From assembly GCA_030706745.1 (NCBI GenBank), contig JAUZNX010000018.1:1-63297 (forward strand): a stretch of 63,297 nucleotides of DNA. Direction: 5' to 3'. Source of the stretch: Bacteroidota bacterium. Lineage in GTDB: Bacteria; Bacteroidota; Ignavibacteria; Palsa-1295. Every line of letters starts with the position of its first letter. The stretch's first letter is position 1. A program made the translations under genes and the position numbers. Under the pieces are notes generated by a model. That model had not been told where the DNA came from and did not search any database. It saw nothing but the letters and a program-made list of their open reading frames with translations. Below, in pieces: positions 15,724 to 24,768 of the stretch.

Positions 15724-15771
15724 TGGGATCCCGTTCCGGATTTTGAGATTGATGAGGTTAAGCTGCGCATC
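15724..15771 (-). pseudogene. Remnant of the 5' end of a VOC-family gene
   Basis: Read on the minus strand in the proper frame, this stretch encodes AQLNLINLKIRNGIP followed by a stop. That aligns with MHLNLINLKVQDWD, the start of the intact VOC gene at 15102; LNLINLK is identical and the DNA is similar too. The rest of the copy is missing, replaced by the Uma2 gene. This suggests that a duplicated or split VOC gene was interrupted here. Confidence 0.6.
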
Positions 15772-15787
15772 AGAGAAGAAGAAATGT

Positions 15788-17944
15788 CTAATGTTCCACA
15801 CCAATCCTGAAGCCAAAGCTGCCACTCTCGGCCCTGGCAATGAAGAAATACGAACCGGAGGCAAGCCCGGAAAGATCATACTCCGATGTACCAGCACTCA
15901 ACATTCCAGGAGCAGGTTGCCATTCCGCGGCCAAAACACCGAGCAGATTGTAAGCGTAAAGTGTGAGGCTTATGGATGCCGATGGAGGCGTGAGTCTTAA
16001 ACGATTATTCTCGACGTTGAAGGACCATTCTGTTGAAGCGATTGGACGAGTCTGAACAGCACTAAACTGGTCCATGATCGGTGTTCGACTCCTGAACAGC
16101 CCTGCGCTTGTAACCCAAAGGTAGCCTTGACGATCGAACATCATAGACTCCATATAGAACAAGCCGCCAGCAACTTCAACCGGGGGAGCGACATTCTGCC
16201 AGGAATCCCCGTGGTCAGTCGACGCAAATACCCCTTTTGTAGTGCCGAGATAGAGCGCTTTTGATGTCGCTACCAAGCAACCCGGTGGGTTAGTATCCTG
16301 AGAGAATGTCATAATCGGATGCCAGGTCTCTCCTCGGTCGGATGAGCGCCAGAGGGAATCTCCCCCATTAACATACATCACTCCACTCGAATCAATCGTC
16401 ATGTAGGTGCCTTCGTTCAGAATGAATGGGAGCGAGGGTAAATCCTTCCATGAATACCCGTCATCGGTGGTAACCAGAAGATCAATAGTACTAATAGTAC
16501 CAGACTGGTATATGGAATGGAGACCAAAGCCCATCCCATCAGGTGCCCATACTATGCACGACGGGTTCTCGGCCAGAATGATGGTGTCCCACGAGAGGCC
16601 CAAATCGCTGGAACGGTAGAGGCCTTGAGCAAAACGAATGAACAAGTATCCTCGATGACTACTAATCTGCTGGCCTTCTCCGGGGAACGATGGGACTAAT
16701 TCCCAGGAACGTCCAGAATCAAGCGATTCATAGAGATCACCATAGTGAATCGTCAACCACACCTTACTTGAAATCAAGAAAGGATCACCATTCGGCTTGG
16801 CACTCAAAAACCAGTTATTGCCTCCATCCTTCGACAAAGCAGAATATGTGCTCGTAACGACAACGAGAAGCGAATCGCCAAGTTGATGAATAGCGCCAAC
16901 TCCATCATTTCGCAGTCCAAAGTTTGGCACGCGCCAGGCCGTATCGGTCGGAGTCAGGATTGAAGGATAAACGTATTGATTGGCTCCTGGATTTGCGATC
17001 AAATCCCCAAACCTGTCACGCAAGATCGTATATGGCACCTCCCAGTTCGACCCGTAATATTGCGGAAGCGTGCGCCAGGAATCTCCTTGATTTGCGGACA
17101 CGAATAAGCCGCGTCTATTGGCTCCATACAGGTAAACCTGATTTTGTGAATCGATCGATATCAGCCCCCAGGAGTCCGGGCTGAGCTCCCAGGGGTCGAT
17201 AGGCGACTGCATACTGTCCCAGTGTACCAAATCGGAGGAACGGTAAAAGCCGGAGTAATCCACAGCGCAAGCAAACCCGTCCTTAGAACAGGCAATACTG
17301 CTTATTGTCGTAGAAGATGGAAGTCTCTGCTGGTGAAACTTAATCGAACTCCACGTCTTCCCGTAATCGCTGGTCAGAACCATCCCGTTGGCTCCAACGA
17401 GCAACGTGCTATCTCCATAAAATGCGACACAATATGGTGTGACTCTCAAAGGCAGTGCAACTACTGTTCCGACGGAATCCGCACTTCGGGTGATGAATAG
17501 CAGCCTAATGCTCTGAGTATTACTATAGGATATCTGGGCGATTGTCCCATTTCGGGAGACTGCAAAATCACCCTGGATTTGGAAGTCAGGAATGGGACAC
17601 GGTTTGATTGCCCATGAACTGCCTTCATCCGAGGACATAGCAATGGAGCCATCCACCAATGCGGCGATGATAACTCCGCCAGCCGACCGGGCAAGTCTCC
17701 TGGCCACGCGTCCACCCGGGAATGGAGTCGAGAGCTGCGTCCACGTTTGGAGATGATTGCTGAGGCGATACAGACCACTGTCAGTCGCCGCGAACACGTC
17801 CTGCTTTGCCGAATCGAGAAGTATATCGTAGACGGATCCGACGTAAGGTGCCGTGCCCTGCTGCCAGAAGTACGAATTTTGGGCGTACGCATGAGGAGCA
17901 AGAGCTGCGACCAGCAACAGTACTCCAACAATCTTATATTTCAT
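15788..17944 (-). CDS. Secreted Asp-box (BNR) protein with C-terminal sorting-like domain
   Basis: A 718-residue exported protein starting MKYKIVGVLLLVAALAPH, cleaved after AYA; the ATG at 17944 is chosen for this signal peptide, with another four codons upstream. Asp-box motifs recur through the body (SSDEGSSW, TSDYGKTW, SANQGDSW, SSDLGLSW, TTDDGYSW, SSDRGETW, STDHGDSW), consistent with one or two propellers. The last 80 residues (LTLYAYNLLGVLAAEWQPAP...GSYFFIARAESGSFGFRIGVEH) have the strand pattern of a T9SS C-terminal domain but lack the usual YPNPF opening. That makes this a divergent member. No partner gene is obvious; pruA lies 98 bp upstream in the same orientation. Confidence 0.8.
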   Translation of the reverse strand: MKYKIVGVLLLVAALAPHAYAQNSYFWQQGTAPYVGSVYDILLDSAKQDVFAATDSGLYRLSNHLQTWTQLSTPFPGGRVARRLARSAGGVIIAALVDGSIAMSSDEGSSWAIKPCPIPDFQIQGDFAVSRNGTIAQISYSNTQSIRLLFITRSADSVGTVVALPLRVTPYCVAFYGDSTLLVGANGMVLTSDYGKTWSSIKFHQQRLPSSTTISSIACSKDGFACAVDYSGFYRSSDLVHWDSMQSPIDPWELSPDSWGLISIDSQNQVYLYGANRRGLFVSANQGDSWRTLPQYYGSNWEVPYTILRDRFGDLIANPGANQYVYPSILTPTDTAWRVPNFGLRNDGVGAIHQLGDSLLVVVTSTYSALSKDGGNNWFLSAKPNGDPFLISSKVWLTIHYGDLYESLDSGRSWELVPSFPGEGQQISSHRGYLFIRFAQGLYRSSDLGLSWDTIILAENPSCIVWAPDGMGFGLHSIYQSGTISTIDLLVTTDDGYSWKDLPSLPFILNEGTYMTIDSSGVMYVNGGDSLWRSSDRGETWHPIMTFSQDTNPPGCLVATSKALYLGTTKGVFASTDHGDSWQNVAPPVEVAGGLFYMESMMFDRQGYLWVTSAGLFRSRTPIMDQFSAVQTRPIASTEWSFNVENNRLRLTPPSASISLTLYAYNLLGVLAAEWQPAPGMLSAGTSEYDLSGLASGSYFFIARAESGSFGFRIGVEH

Positions 17945-18042
17945 GGTGGGTGCCATTTCACCGAGCGACACCCCACGAGGCTCGATTGTTACATTCAAAA
18001 TCCACCGAATGCCGCTCGTTGGTCTTCGGAAACCAATTTACG

Positions 18043-19638
18043 TCATCTTTTCGTGATCGTTCTCTTGGTCTTCGCCGGACTCATCACCTTCTCCGCAATA
18101 CTCTTCCCCTGCAAAAAGAGGAGCAGATAATCCCGACCGCCGGCTTTCGAATCGGTGCCGGACATATTGAATCCACCGAACGGATGGGCGCCAACCATCG
18201 CGCCCGTGCATTTGCGATTGATATAGAGATTGCCCACGAAGAAGTCACGCTCGGCGCGTTCGATATTCTTGCGGCTCTTCGAGTAGAGAGCGCCCGTGAG
18301 TCCATACTCCGTGTTATTTGCGACTTCCATCGCTTCGTTGAAGTTCTTGACTGGAATCAGCGCAAGTACGGGTCCGAATATTTCCTCTTGTGCCATGCGT
18401 GATGTTGGCGAAAGGTCTGCAACAACAGTCGGTGCGATGAAGTATCCTTCGCTTCCGACCGTTCCGCCGCCGGCAACGATCCGTCCTTCCGAGCGGCCAA
18501 TCTCGATGTAGCCCTTGATGCTGTTGAATGCCCGCTCGTTGACGACCGGTCCGACGCGCTTGTTCTCTAAGGGATCGCCTACTTCGAGCGCTGCGACGCG
18601 ATCGGCTATCTTCTGCACCATCTTCGCATAAACTGGTTGCTCGATAATGACGCGCGAGCAAGCGGAGCATTTTTGTCCCTGGAATCCAAAGGCACTGGCC
18701 ACGATGCCATCCGCAGCGGAATCCAGATCGGCATCCTTAGCAACGACAATACCGTCCTTGCCGCCCATTTCAGCGACAACGCGCTTGATCCACTTTTGTC
18801 CGGCGCGGTGTGTTGCCGCGTTTTGCGCGACTCGCAATCCGACCTCTTTCGACCCTGTGAAGGAGATAAACCGCGTAATTGGGCTATTGACCAGATGATC
18901 GCCCACTTCCCCACCCGGCGCGGTGACGAAGTTGAGTACGCCCTTTGGCAGTCCGGCCTCTTCCATGATTTCCATAAAGAGCCAGCCCATCATCGGGGAG
19001 TCGCTCGATGGCTTCAGCACGATCGTGTTGCCGGTCACGATCGCGGCGGCACTCATTCCCACCAAAATCGCGAAGGGGAAATTCCACGGTGGGACGATCA
19101 CACCGACGCCAAGTGGAATATACTCGAGCCAATCTTTTTCGCCTTTGAGTTGCACGAGTGGCTGCGGACCACCGAGTCGAAGCATTTCGCGGGCGTAGAA
19201 CTCCATGAAGTCGATTGCTTCGCAGGTATCGGCGTCGGCCTCCAACCAGTTCTTACCCACTTCGCGGACCATCCACGCGTCGATTTCGAGGCGGCGGCGG
19301 CGGGTGATCTTTGCGGCAGTGAGCAACAGCTTCACACGCTTTTCAAACGGCACCTGGCTCCACGTCTTGAACGCTTCCAGTGCGGTATCGAGGGCTTGTT
19401 GCGCGTGGTCAAGTCCGCCTTTTGCGAAACTGCCGATGAGTTCGGTCGGGCGAGCCGGGTTGCGCGACGTGATATGCTGCTCCGTGTGAATCTTCTTTCC
19501 GCCGATAACGAGCGGGTATTTCTTACTCAAGTTCTTGCCCGTCGCTGCCAGGGCTTTTAGCATTGCCGCGCGCTCTTTCGGCTGGCTGAAATCGAGGTAG
19601 GTTTCGTTCTTAAATGGTGGGAGTTTGGTCTTGGCCAT
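18043..19638 (-). CDS. pruA: L-glutamate gamma-semialdehyde (1-pyrroline-5-carboxylate) dehydrogenase
   Basis: A 531-residue NAD-dependent aldehyde dehydrogenase that oxidises glutamate semialdehyde to glutamate, the second step of proline catabolism. The ATG at 19638 (MAKTKLPPFKNETYLDFS) is preferred over an ATG-like start 22 codons upstream. Diagnostic segments are VPPWNFPFAI, TGNTIVLKPSSDSP, FTGSKEVG, the catalytic Glu in VVAEMGGKDG and the catalytic Cys in FGFQGQKCSACSR, then EEIFGPVLALIPV and FGGFNMSGTDSKAGG. The N-terminal extension and length are those of the monofunctional P5C dehydrogenase family. No proline dehydrogenase gene is in the window. It lies 79 bp downstream of the FmdB-like gene. 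Confidence 0.93.
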   Translation of the reverse strand: MAKTKLPPFKNETYLDFSQPKERAAMLKALAATGKNLSKKYPLVIGGKKIHTEQHITSRNPARPTELIGSFAKGGLDHAQQALDTALEAFKTWSQVPFEKRVKLLLTAAKITRRRRLEIDAWMVREVGKNWLEADADTCEAIDFMEFYAREMLRLGGPQPLVQLKGEKDWLEYIPLGVGVIVPPWNFPFAILVGMSAAAIVTGNTIVLKPSSDSPMMGWLFMEIMEEAGLPKGVLNFVTAPGGEVGDHLVNSPITRFISFTGSKEVGLRVAQNAATHRAGQKWIKRVVAEMGGKDGIVVAKDADLDSAADGIVASAFGFQGQKCSACSRVIIEQPVYAKMVQKIADRVAALEVGDPLENKRVGPVVNERAFNSIKGYIEIGRSEGRIVAGGGTVGSEGYFIAPTVVADLSPTSRMAQEEIFGPVLALIPVKNFNEAMEVANNTEYGLTGALYSKSRKNIERAERDFFVGNLYINRKCTGAMVGAHPFGGFNMSGTDSKAGGRDYLLLFLQGKSIAEKVMSPAKTKRTITKR

Positions 19639-19717
19639 GAGTTCTGATGTTTCTGTAATGATATGAGCGGCCCTAAACAAAATATCGTCGTGAACGCTCC
19701 GCACGACTGGGTGCGGA

Positions 19718-20059
19718 TCAATCCACCTTTGGTGCGGAGGGTTTTGTTACTGTGCTCGGCGCATCGGTGCTCGGGGTTGAAGTTGCCTCTTTCGATGTGT
19801 CGTTCGATGCGCCTTTCGATGTTGAATCGCTTTTCGTCACACTCGGGGATGCAGTGTCTTTCCCGCCGGAAGACTTTTTTGAATAATCGGTGACGTACCA
19901 GCCTTCGCCGCGATAGATCACGCCGGCGCCACCAGAGACGATCCGCGTCAACTGTTCCTTACCGCAATTGGGACACAGCACGAGCGGCGGATCGCTCATG
20001 CGCTGGTCTGCTTCGAGTCGCTGGCCACAGGCCTGGCACCGGTATTCATACGTGGGCAT
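19718..20059 (-). CDS. FmdB-family zinc-ribbon protein
   Basis: A 113-residue protein. Residues 1-45 are a zinc ribbon of the putative regulatory FmdB type: MPTYEYRCQACG and LVLCPNCGKEQLTRIVSG, with two CxxC pairs. A short RGEGWYVTDYSKK segment follows, which is common in the family. The last 50 residues are a low-complexity Ser/Thr/Lys/Pro tail, presumably disordered. Family members are small and widespread with no firmly known role. It is the last gene of the tight run beginning at 28322, 9 bp after the PorZ-like gene. Confidence 0.85.
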   Translation of the reverse strand: MPTYEYRCQACGQRLEADQRMSDPPLVLCPNCGKEQLTRIVSGGAGVIYRGEGWYVTDYSKKSSGGKDTASPSVTKSDSTSKGASNDTSKEATSTPSTDAPSTVTKPSAPKVD

Positions 20060-20068
20060 AATACAACG

Positions 20069-22351
20069 CTATTTTCCGATGATAACTAACTTCGCCGCGC
20101 CATTATCCGAGGCTTGCGGCGATGTGGCCGTCACGAGGTACTCCCCGCTTGTCACTTGCCGGCCCAGATCGTCGCGGCCATTCCAGGTGACGATAGAGCC
20201 AAGATTCGTACCATTGATCGATGCCACAAGTTTCCGATCGAGCGTGAAGATCTTGACGGTTGAACCAGCAACCAGCCCATCGATGTAAACAGTCGGGCTT
20301 GTCTCTCGGGTCTGCACGATCGGGTTGGGGTACACCCGGATCTGGCTGTAGTCTGGTTTGCCCTGCTTGAAGAGCGTACTAAAGCGCGAAATTCCGGACG
20401 GCGTTCCAGCGTAGGCCTCGCCGCGCCCTGGATCAAGCGCGATTGTGTAAATTGTATTATCGATCAGCGGCGAATTCTCTTTCGTAAAATGCGCGACCGA
20501 ATCGGAGCCATCAGGCGATACGACAAAAATCCCGTTTTCGGTACCAATCCACTTATTGCCGACGCCATCGGTGGCCATCGCGTGAATGATTTGGAACTTC
20601 AAAAAGTCAACTGGCCGGATAATCAAATCTGGATTGGGCTCCAGGATCGCGTACGGATTCGATATGATTTGGAGTCCATAGGAGGTTCCACACCAGATTT
20701 CATCATCCTGATCGGTCAACAGCGCATTCACGTAATTGCTTGCTAACGGATGTCCGGAGCCTCCGGCGATATTGCCATAGGCATGCGTGGACATGTTATG
20801 CCAGGAAACTCCGGCGGGAGCCGGCGCATCTTGCCAGAAGAATCCTCCGGCCCAGAAGTTCCCTTCGTGATCTTGCGTGACGCAACCCCACGAATCATAA
20901 GCATCAATAAGCTTATAATTGGTAAAGTGATAGGTTGTCCCTGGGTCCATCACGGATAGGGCTTCTCCCTGACCCGCATACGAAGTCAGCACGATGCGTC
21001 CGCTATTATCCAGAATGGGCTGGCCGGGCGCGGAAAGAAATTCCGAATTCGGATCTTTGTAATCACTCGTGGGCAAGCCATTATGATGCACATCGATGGT
21101 TTGAAAACTTGGCGATGCACCACCAATGCCATGCAAGACAATCGGATCGCCGGTCGTCATCAACCACGTAACATCTCGGACCGAATCATAGAAGATATTC
21201 TCCCATTTTACATTAGGGATCACGCCTGCGTCGTTTCGGTAGTTAGTCCATTTTTCGCTGTCCGGCTGGAATAGTCCAATGCCATCGCCCTTATTCGCCA
21301 GATAGAGCTTGTCGGTTGCAGATGAAAAATAGAGATCCGCAATCGTATTGCTAATCGGTCCCGCGGGGAAAATACTGGTATGAATTGAATCACCGGCCGA
21401 GTATCCAATCCCGCTCGATGAGGTGCCAAGGACCAGCGTTACATACGGTGCCGGGCTCAGAGCATTTACATGGCTTCCGAGGGTGCTCGCAAACGGCTCG
21501 AGCGTGAAGTTTTGCAGATCGTGTGTAGCGGTAACGTTGCCGAGACTATCGAGGATGTATAGGGTATCGCCGGATGTAGCGAGGCGGTCGATGCTCGCAT
21601 GAAACGAAGTCCTCACAAGGGACAACCGATTGGCAGAGACCGTATACAGCCCGGTGGACGTACCGACGCACACATTGCCACCCAAGGACGCGAGTGTCAT
21701 AACCAGGCCAACACTATCGGTCGTCAACGACCAGCTTGATGGGGTTGGAAGATCGCTATCCTTGGGAGCAGATGCCAGCGCGCTCGGAAGCGCGGCAAAG
21801 ATGTACCCACCCGCAACAATCGCTTGACGGACACTGTCACCTCGATGCGCATTACTTCCAAGTTGAGCTACGGTCGTCGCATAGTATGCGCCGCTTTTCC
21901 GGTACACCTCGAGGCCATAGGCCGTCGCAATGATGATACTATCCCCGTTAACCGCGAACGAATTAATTGCCTTTCCCGGATACCCCGAGTGTTGAATGTC
22001 GCTGCCAAGTTTCTCGATGGTTCCCTTCGAACTATGATAGACATCGAAGGCGCCGGTGCGACCACCCAGATATGTGTCTCCTCCATCCGAGGCGACGGCG
22101 GTCAAGTCATTTTCCGAAAGGCCGTCTGTCGTTCGGAGTGCAACGATTGGCTCGCCGGGATCGCGAAGACTCACGCGGAACGCACCGCCTCCGGTCGCAG
22201 CCCAAAGATGAAGGCCGTCACCAGCGACTGCTATTGCCCGGACGTCCCGCATCGAAGTGTAACTACGCCACTCACCCGGCTTGAGGGACTGTGCGTGAAT
22301 CGGAGAAGCAACGGCCAAACCGATTAGAACTACTCGAAGGATTAACTTCAT
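20069..22351 (-). CDS. PorZ-like two-propeller protein (T9SS-associated)
   Basis: A 760-residue protein with a signal peptide (MKLILRVVLIGLAVASPIHA). Propeller blades of the ligand-binding sensor type are seen (GLHLWAATGGGAFRV, LATSGDTLYILD, GNFWAGGFFWQD, DEIWCGTSYGLQII, GNKWIGTENGIFVV). The last 90 residues (IDGLVAGSTVKIFTLDRKLV, VTWNGRDDLGRQVTSGEYLV, KLVIIGK) follow the pattern of the C-terminal domain of PorZ, the T9SS cell-surface protein that delivers anionic LPS to the attachment complex in Porphyromonas. Length and architecture also match. The assignment is by pattern, so a general two-component-regulator-propeller protein is the alternative. It sits 6 bp after ribH in a housekeeping operon. 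Confidence 0.6.
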   Translation of the reverse strand: MKLILRVVLIGLAVASPIHAQSLKPGEWRSYTSMRDVRAIAVAGDGLHLWAATGGGAFRVSLRDPGEPIVALRTTDGLSENDLTAVASDGGDTYLGGRTGAFDVYHSSKGTIEKLGSDIQHSGYPGKAINSFAVNGDSIIIATAYGLEVYRKSGAYYATTVAQLGSNAHRGDSVRQAIVAGGYIFAALPSALASAPKDSDLPTPSSWSLTTDSVGLVMTLASLGGNVCVGTSTGLYTVSANRLSLVRTSFHASIDRLATSGDTLYILDSLGNVTATHDLQNFTLEPFASTLGSHVNALSPAPYVTLVLGTSSSGIGYSAGDSIHTSIFPAGPISNTIADLYFSSATDKLYLANKGDGIGLFQPDSEKWTNYRNDAGVIPNVKWENIFYDSVRDVTWLMTTGDPIVLHGIGGASPSFQTIDVHHNGLPTSDYKDPNSEFLSAPGQPILDNSGRIVLTSYAGQGEALSVMDPGTTYHFTNYKLIDAYDSWGCVTQDHEGNFWAGGFFWQDAPAPAGVSWHNMSTHAYGNIAGGSGHPLASNYVNALLTDQDDEIWCGTSYGLQIISNPYAILEPNPDLIIRPVDFLKFQIIHAMATDGVGNKWIGTENGIFVVSPDGSDSVAHFTKENSPLIDNTIYTIALDPGRGEAYAGTPSGISRFSTLFKQGKPDYSQIRVYPNPIVQTRETSPTVYIDGLVAGSTVKIFTLDRKLVASINGTNLGSIVTWNGRDDLGRQVTSGEYLVTATSPQASDNGAAKLVIIGK

Positions 22352-22357
22352 GGATTC

Positions 22358-22825
22358 TTATGAACGAAGCGCCCTGAGGATATTTGCGGTCTCAACTGCT
22401 GCCAACGCCGCTTCGGCGCCTTTATTATCATCATCATCGCGCGACCGCGCGATGGCCTGGTCCGCGTCATACGTGGTCAGAATGCCGCAAGTTACGGGTA
22501 CCTCATAGTCCCGCGATACCTTGGCAATGCCCTGCATCGCAATCGAGCTGACATACTCAAAATGAGCGGTTTCTCCTTTGATGACACAGCCCAGTGCGAC
22601 AATCGCGTCGCAAGCGCGCTCTGCAAGTGTCTGCGCGGCCAAGGGGATCTCAAACGCCCCGGGCACTTCCGCGATCGTAATCCGCTCGTCCGGCACTCCG
22701 CAGGAGCTCAGCGCCTGTCTGGCGCCCGCGAGTAATCCATCAGTGACTTCAGCATTCCAGCGGCTCACGACAATGCCAATCTGCAATTGGTGGCCATCCA
22801 AACTCCCTTTTATTACGGGCGACAT
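22358..22825 (-). CDS. ribH: 6,7-dimethyl-8-ribityllumazine synthase
   Basis: 155 residues, the normal size. It condenses 5-amino-6-ribitylaminouracil with 3,4-dihydroxybutanone phosphate to lumazine, the penultimate step of riboflavin synthesis. Substrate-binding motifs are in order: VVSRWNAEVTDGLL, the VPGAFEIPLAAQ loop, ALGCVIKGETAHFEYVS with the catalytic His, and CGILTTYDADQAIARS. It usually forms 60-mer or pentamer shells. No other rib gene is adjacent. It follows the ABC ATPase gene after 57 bp and precedes the PorZ-like gene by 6 bp. Confidence 0.95.
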   Translation of the reverse strand: MSPVIKGSLDGHQLQIGIVVSRWNAEVTDGLLAGARQALSSCGVPDERITIAEVPGAFEIPLAAQTLAERACDAIVALGCVIKGETAHFEYVSSIAMQGIAKVSRDYEVPVTCGILTTYDADQAIARSRDDDDNKGAEAALAAVETANILRALRS

Positions 22826-22882
22826 AGTGTTATTTTAGAATCGATGTATGGAAACACTTCGTACGGAGTGGCGGCTCCTGAG

Positions 22883-23572
22883 TTAGGGCAATTCTCGATG
22901 CCCTTGGATCCGCTCCAGGCGGAGGATTCTTCCATCCGGAAAGCAGGAGGCAAATGCTTCGTCGCTGGTGGTGATGAGAACCGTCATACCCCGACGCTCC
23001 TCTCGAATCAGAGCATTGGCAATGTCCTGCGATGCAACGACATCCAGGTGCGCAGTGGGTTCATCCGCAATCAGAAGATATGGCTCGGCGATGACGGCAC
23101 GACCAATGGCCGCGCGCTGCCGTTCGCCCATCGAAAGCGATTGCGGCCGTGCGCTCGCCAGAGCGGTGAGCTCGAATCGATCGAGAACATCCCGCAAGCG
23201 GATCTCGCGCCGCTTTGGACTAACGCCATTCAGTTCTAGCGGTAAGGCGATGTTCTCGCCAATATTCCGGTCATCCAGAAGGGGCATAGAAGATGAGACC
23301 ATCCCCAGCATCTTGCGATGCTCCGCACGATCACGCTCCCGAGCGGATGTCATGTCAACACCATTGACCAGAATGCTCCCGACTTCCGGCTGCAAATCGC
23401 CCACCAGCAATGCGCAAACCGTGCTCTTTCCACTGCCGCTTCCACCGAGCAGCACGGTGAGGCTCCCCTTCTCCAAGGCAAGATTGAAATCCTGAAGCAC
23501 CGGACGTTCCGAATCGGGATGCCGCGCCGTCACATTCTGAAATGCGATCATGGGTCTATTAGTAGAAGGCAT
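22883..23572 (-). CDS. ABC transporter ATP-binding protein (FtsE/LolD-like)
   Basis: A 229-residue single nucleotide-binding domain: Walker A LLGGSGSGKST, signature LSMGERQRAAIGRA, Walker B LLIADEPTAHLD, and an H-loop replaced by TTSDEAF. It resembles FtsE/LolD-type ATPases, which pair with FtsX/LolC-like permeases in cell division or lipoprotein release. No permease gene is adjacent, so the partner must lie elsewhere. The switch His appears to be Ser here, which could weaken ATPase activity. The start at 23572 overlaps yraN by 14 bp; an ATG at 23551 (MIAFQNVTARHP) would remove the overlap and is equally likely. Confidence 0.82.
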   Translation of the reverse strand: MPSTNRPMIAFQNVTARHPDSERPVLQDFNLALEKGSLTVLLGGSGSGKSTVCALLVGDLQPEVGSILVNGVDMTSARERDRAEHRKMLGMVSSSMPLLDDRNIGENIALPLELNGVSPKRREIRLRDVLDRFELTALASARPQSLSMGERQRAAIGRAVIAEPYLLIADEPTAHLDVVASQDIANALIREERRGMTVLITTSDEAFASCFPDGRILRLERIQGHRELP

Positions 23573-23957
23573 TCTTGTGGTGGCGGATTTCGACCTTCCT
23601 GTTGATCAGCTCGACCGCAATGACATCGAATCGGCAAGCAACGTCCTGCAGAGCATTGACATAGTAGTAACTTCTCGCCACGCGCTTGAGCTGAGCCTGC
23701 TTCCGTGGATTGACTGATGCCTCCGGAGTGCCAAAGCTGTGGTCCGAACGGGTCTTGACCTCGATAAACACCAGTTCTTCGCCATCGTAAGCAACAATGT
23801 CTATCTCGCCGACCTGACCAAACCGGAAATTCCGCTTGACGATCCGATACCCAAGCGAAGCAACATGCTTGCAGGCGTGCTCCTCTCCTTCTTTCGCCTT
23901 TTCCTGAGCGAGTGTTTTACGTGATTTGGGTCCGGGGGCATCTGCGGGATTTGTCAT
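23559..23957 (-). CDS. yraN: UPF0102 (YraN) family endonuclease-like protein
   Basis: 132 residues. The core EEHACKHVASLGYRIVKRNFR...GEIDIVAYDGEELVFIEVKTRS holds the E...D...ExK residues of a PD-(D/E)XK nuclease-like fold, the YraN signature. RKQAQLKRVARSYYY and CRFDVIAV complete it. Its biochemical role is unproven in most bacteria. It directly follows rnhB with a 10-bp gap, a conserved gene pair in many genomes, supporting a link to nucleic acid processing. The N-terminal 25 residues are basic and probably flexible. Confidence 0.88.
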   Translation of the reverse strand: MTNPADAPGPKSRKTLAQEKAKEGEEHACKHVASLGYRIVKRNFRFGQVGEIDIVAYDGEELVFIEVKTRSDHSFGTPEASVNPRKQAQLKRVARSYYYVNALQDVACRFDVIAVELINRKVEIRHHKNAFY

Positions 23958-23967
23958 GTCGATGCGC

Positions 23968-24765
23968 TTAAACCAATTCGGGAAGGACTTCGAACGCCAG
24001 TTCCGCTTGCGCGTACCGCTCCGGATTGAAAGTCATGCGATGCTCCGGGCAAGGACCGTACTCTTTGATTGCTCGAATATGTTCCGGCGTGCTGTAGCCT
24101 TTGTGAGACTTGAAATTGTATTGCGGATACACGCGGTCGAGCTCGACCATGATCCGGTCCCGTGTCACCTTCGCGAGAATCGATGCTGCCGCAATGAGCG
24201 GGGACTTGGCATCGCCATCGACCACAGTCTGATACTCATACGGCAACGTCGTCCGAAAATAATTGCCATCGACCAGCAGCATCTCGGGCACGGTGTCTTC
24301 CGTGGCAAGTTTCCTTGCGGCCTCATCGACTGCAAGCGTCATTGCCATCATCGTTGCTTGCAGAATATTATGACGATCGATGTCTTCTCGTGAAACGATG
24401 CCGATGCCCCAGGCTCGAGCATGCTTTTGAATCAATGTGAAGAATCGCTCGCGTTCTTCCTCGATCAATTGCTTCGAATCGTTCAGGTCGCGGAGCGTCT
24501 TCGGAAATTTCTGGCACTTGTCATAATCGAAGAACACTGCGGCGGCAACCACTGGACCCGCGAGTGGCCCGCGTCCGGCTTCGTCAATACCAAGAATCGT
24601 GCGGACGCCGCGTTTCCAATGCGCACGTTCGGTCTTCCAGGAGAGCGGTTTGCGCGAGCGTGGCAGTATAGCCGTGACCTTTAGGTCACGGTCTGCATCG
24701 CCAAAAGACTCTTCGCTATCAGATTGTGACCTAAAGGTCACGGCTATGACGTCTTCGTTCTCCAC
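23968..24765 (-). CDS. rnhB: Ribonuclease HII with repeat-encoded N-terminal extension
   Basis: 265 residues. It cleaves RNA in RNA/DNA hybrids and excises single ribonucleotides from DNA. The DEDD active site is present: IDEAGRGPLAGP, LLVDGN, and GDAKSPLIAAASILAKVTRDRIM. HKGYSTPEH and HRMTFNPE are also typical. The first 54 residues precede the catalytic core and are unusually long. The stretch IAVTFRSQ...DRDLKVTAI is encoded by a perfect 21-bp inverted repeat at 24669-24746. The ATG at 24765 is the only one before the core, 3 bp after the Omp85 gene, so the repeat is probably translated. It is followed by yraN. Confidence 0.93.
   Translation of the reverse strand: MENEDVIAVTFRSQSDSEESFGDADRDLKVTAILPRSRKPLSWKTERAHWKRGVRTILGIDEAGRGPLAGPVVAAAVFFDYDKCQKFPKTLRDLNDSKQLIEEERERFFTLIQKHARAWGIGIVSREDIDRHNILQATMMAMTLAVDEAARKLATEDTVPEMLLVDGNYFRTTLPYEYQTVVDGDAKSPLIAAASILAKVTRDRIMVELDRVYPQYNFKSHKGYSTPEHIRAIKEYGPCPEHRMTFNPERYAQAELAFEVLPELV
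24669..24746. repeat. Inverted palindromic repeat inside rnhB
   Basis: Perfect 21-bp arms at 24669-24689 and 24726-24746, 36 bp apart. Each arm contains GTGACCT..AGGTCAC, itself a palindrome with the core GACCTNNAGGTC seen in the 56-bp repeats at 8335 and 10576. The whole unit lies within the N-terminal coding sequence of rnhB and is in frame. Confidence 0.85.
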
Positions 24766-24768
24766 GCT

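Noticed and set aside
18637-19560. 307-codon plus-strand open frame
   Set aside because: Antisense to pruA, which has intact catalytic motifs.
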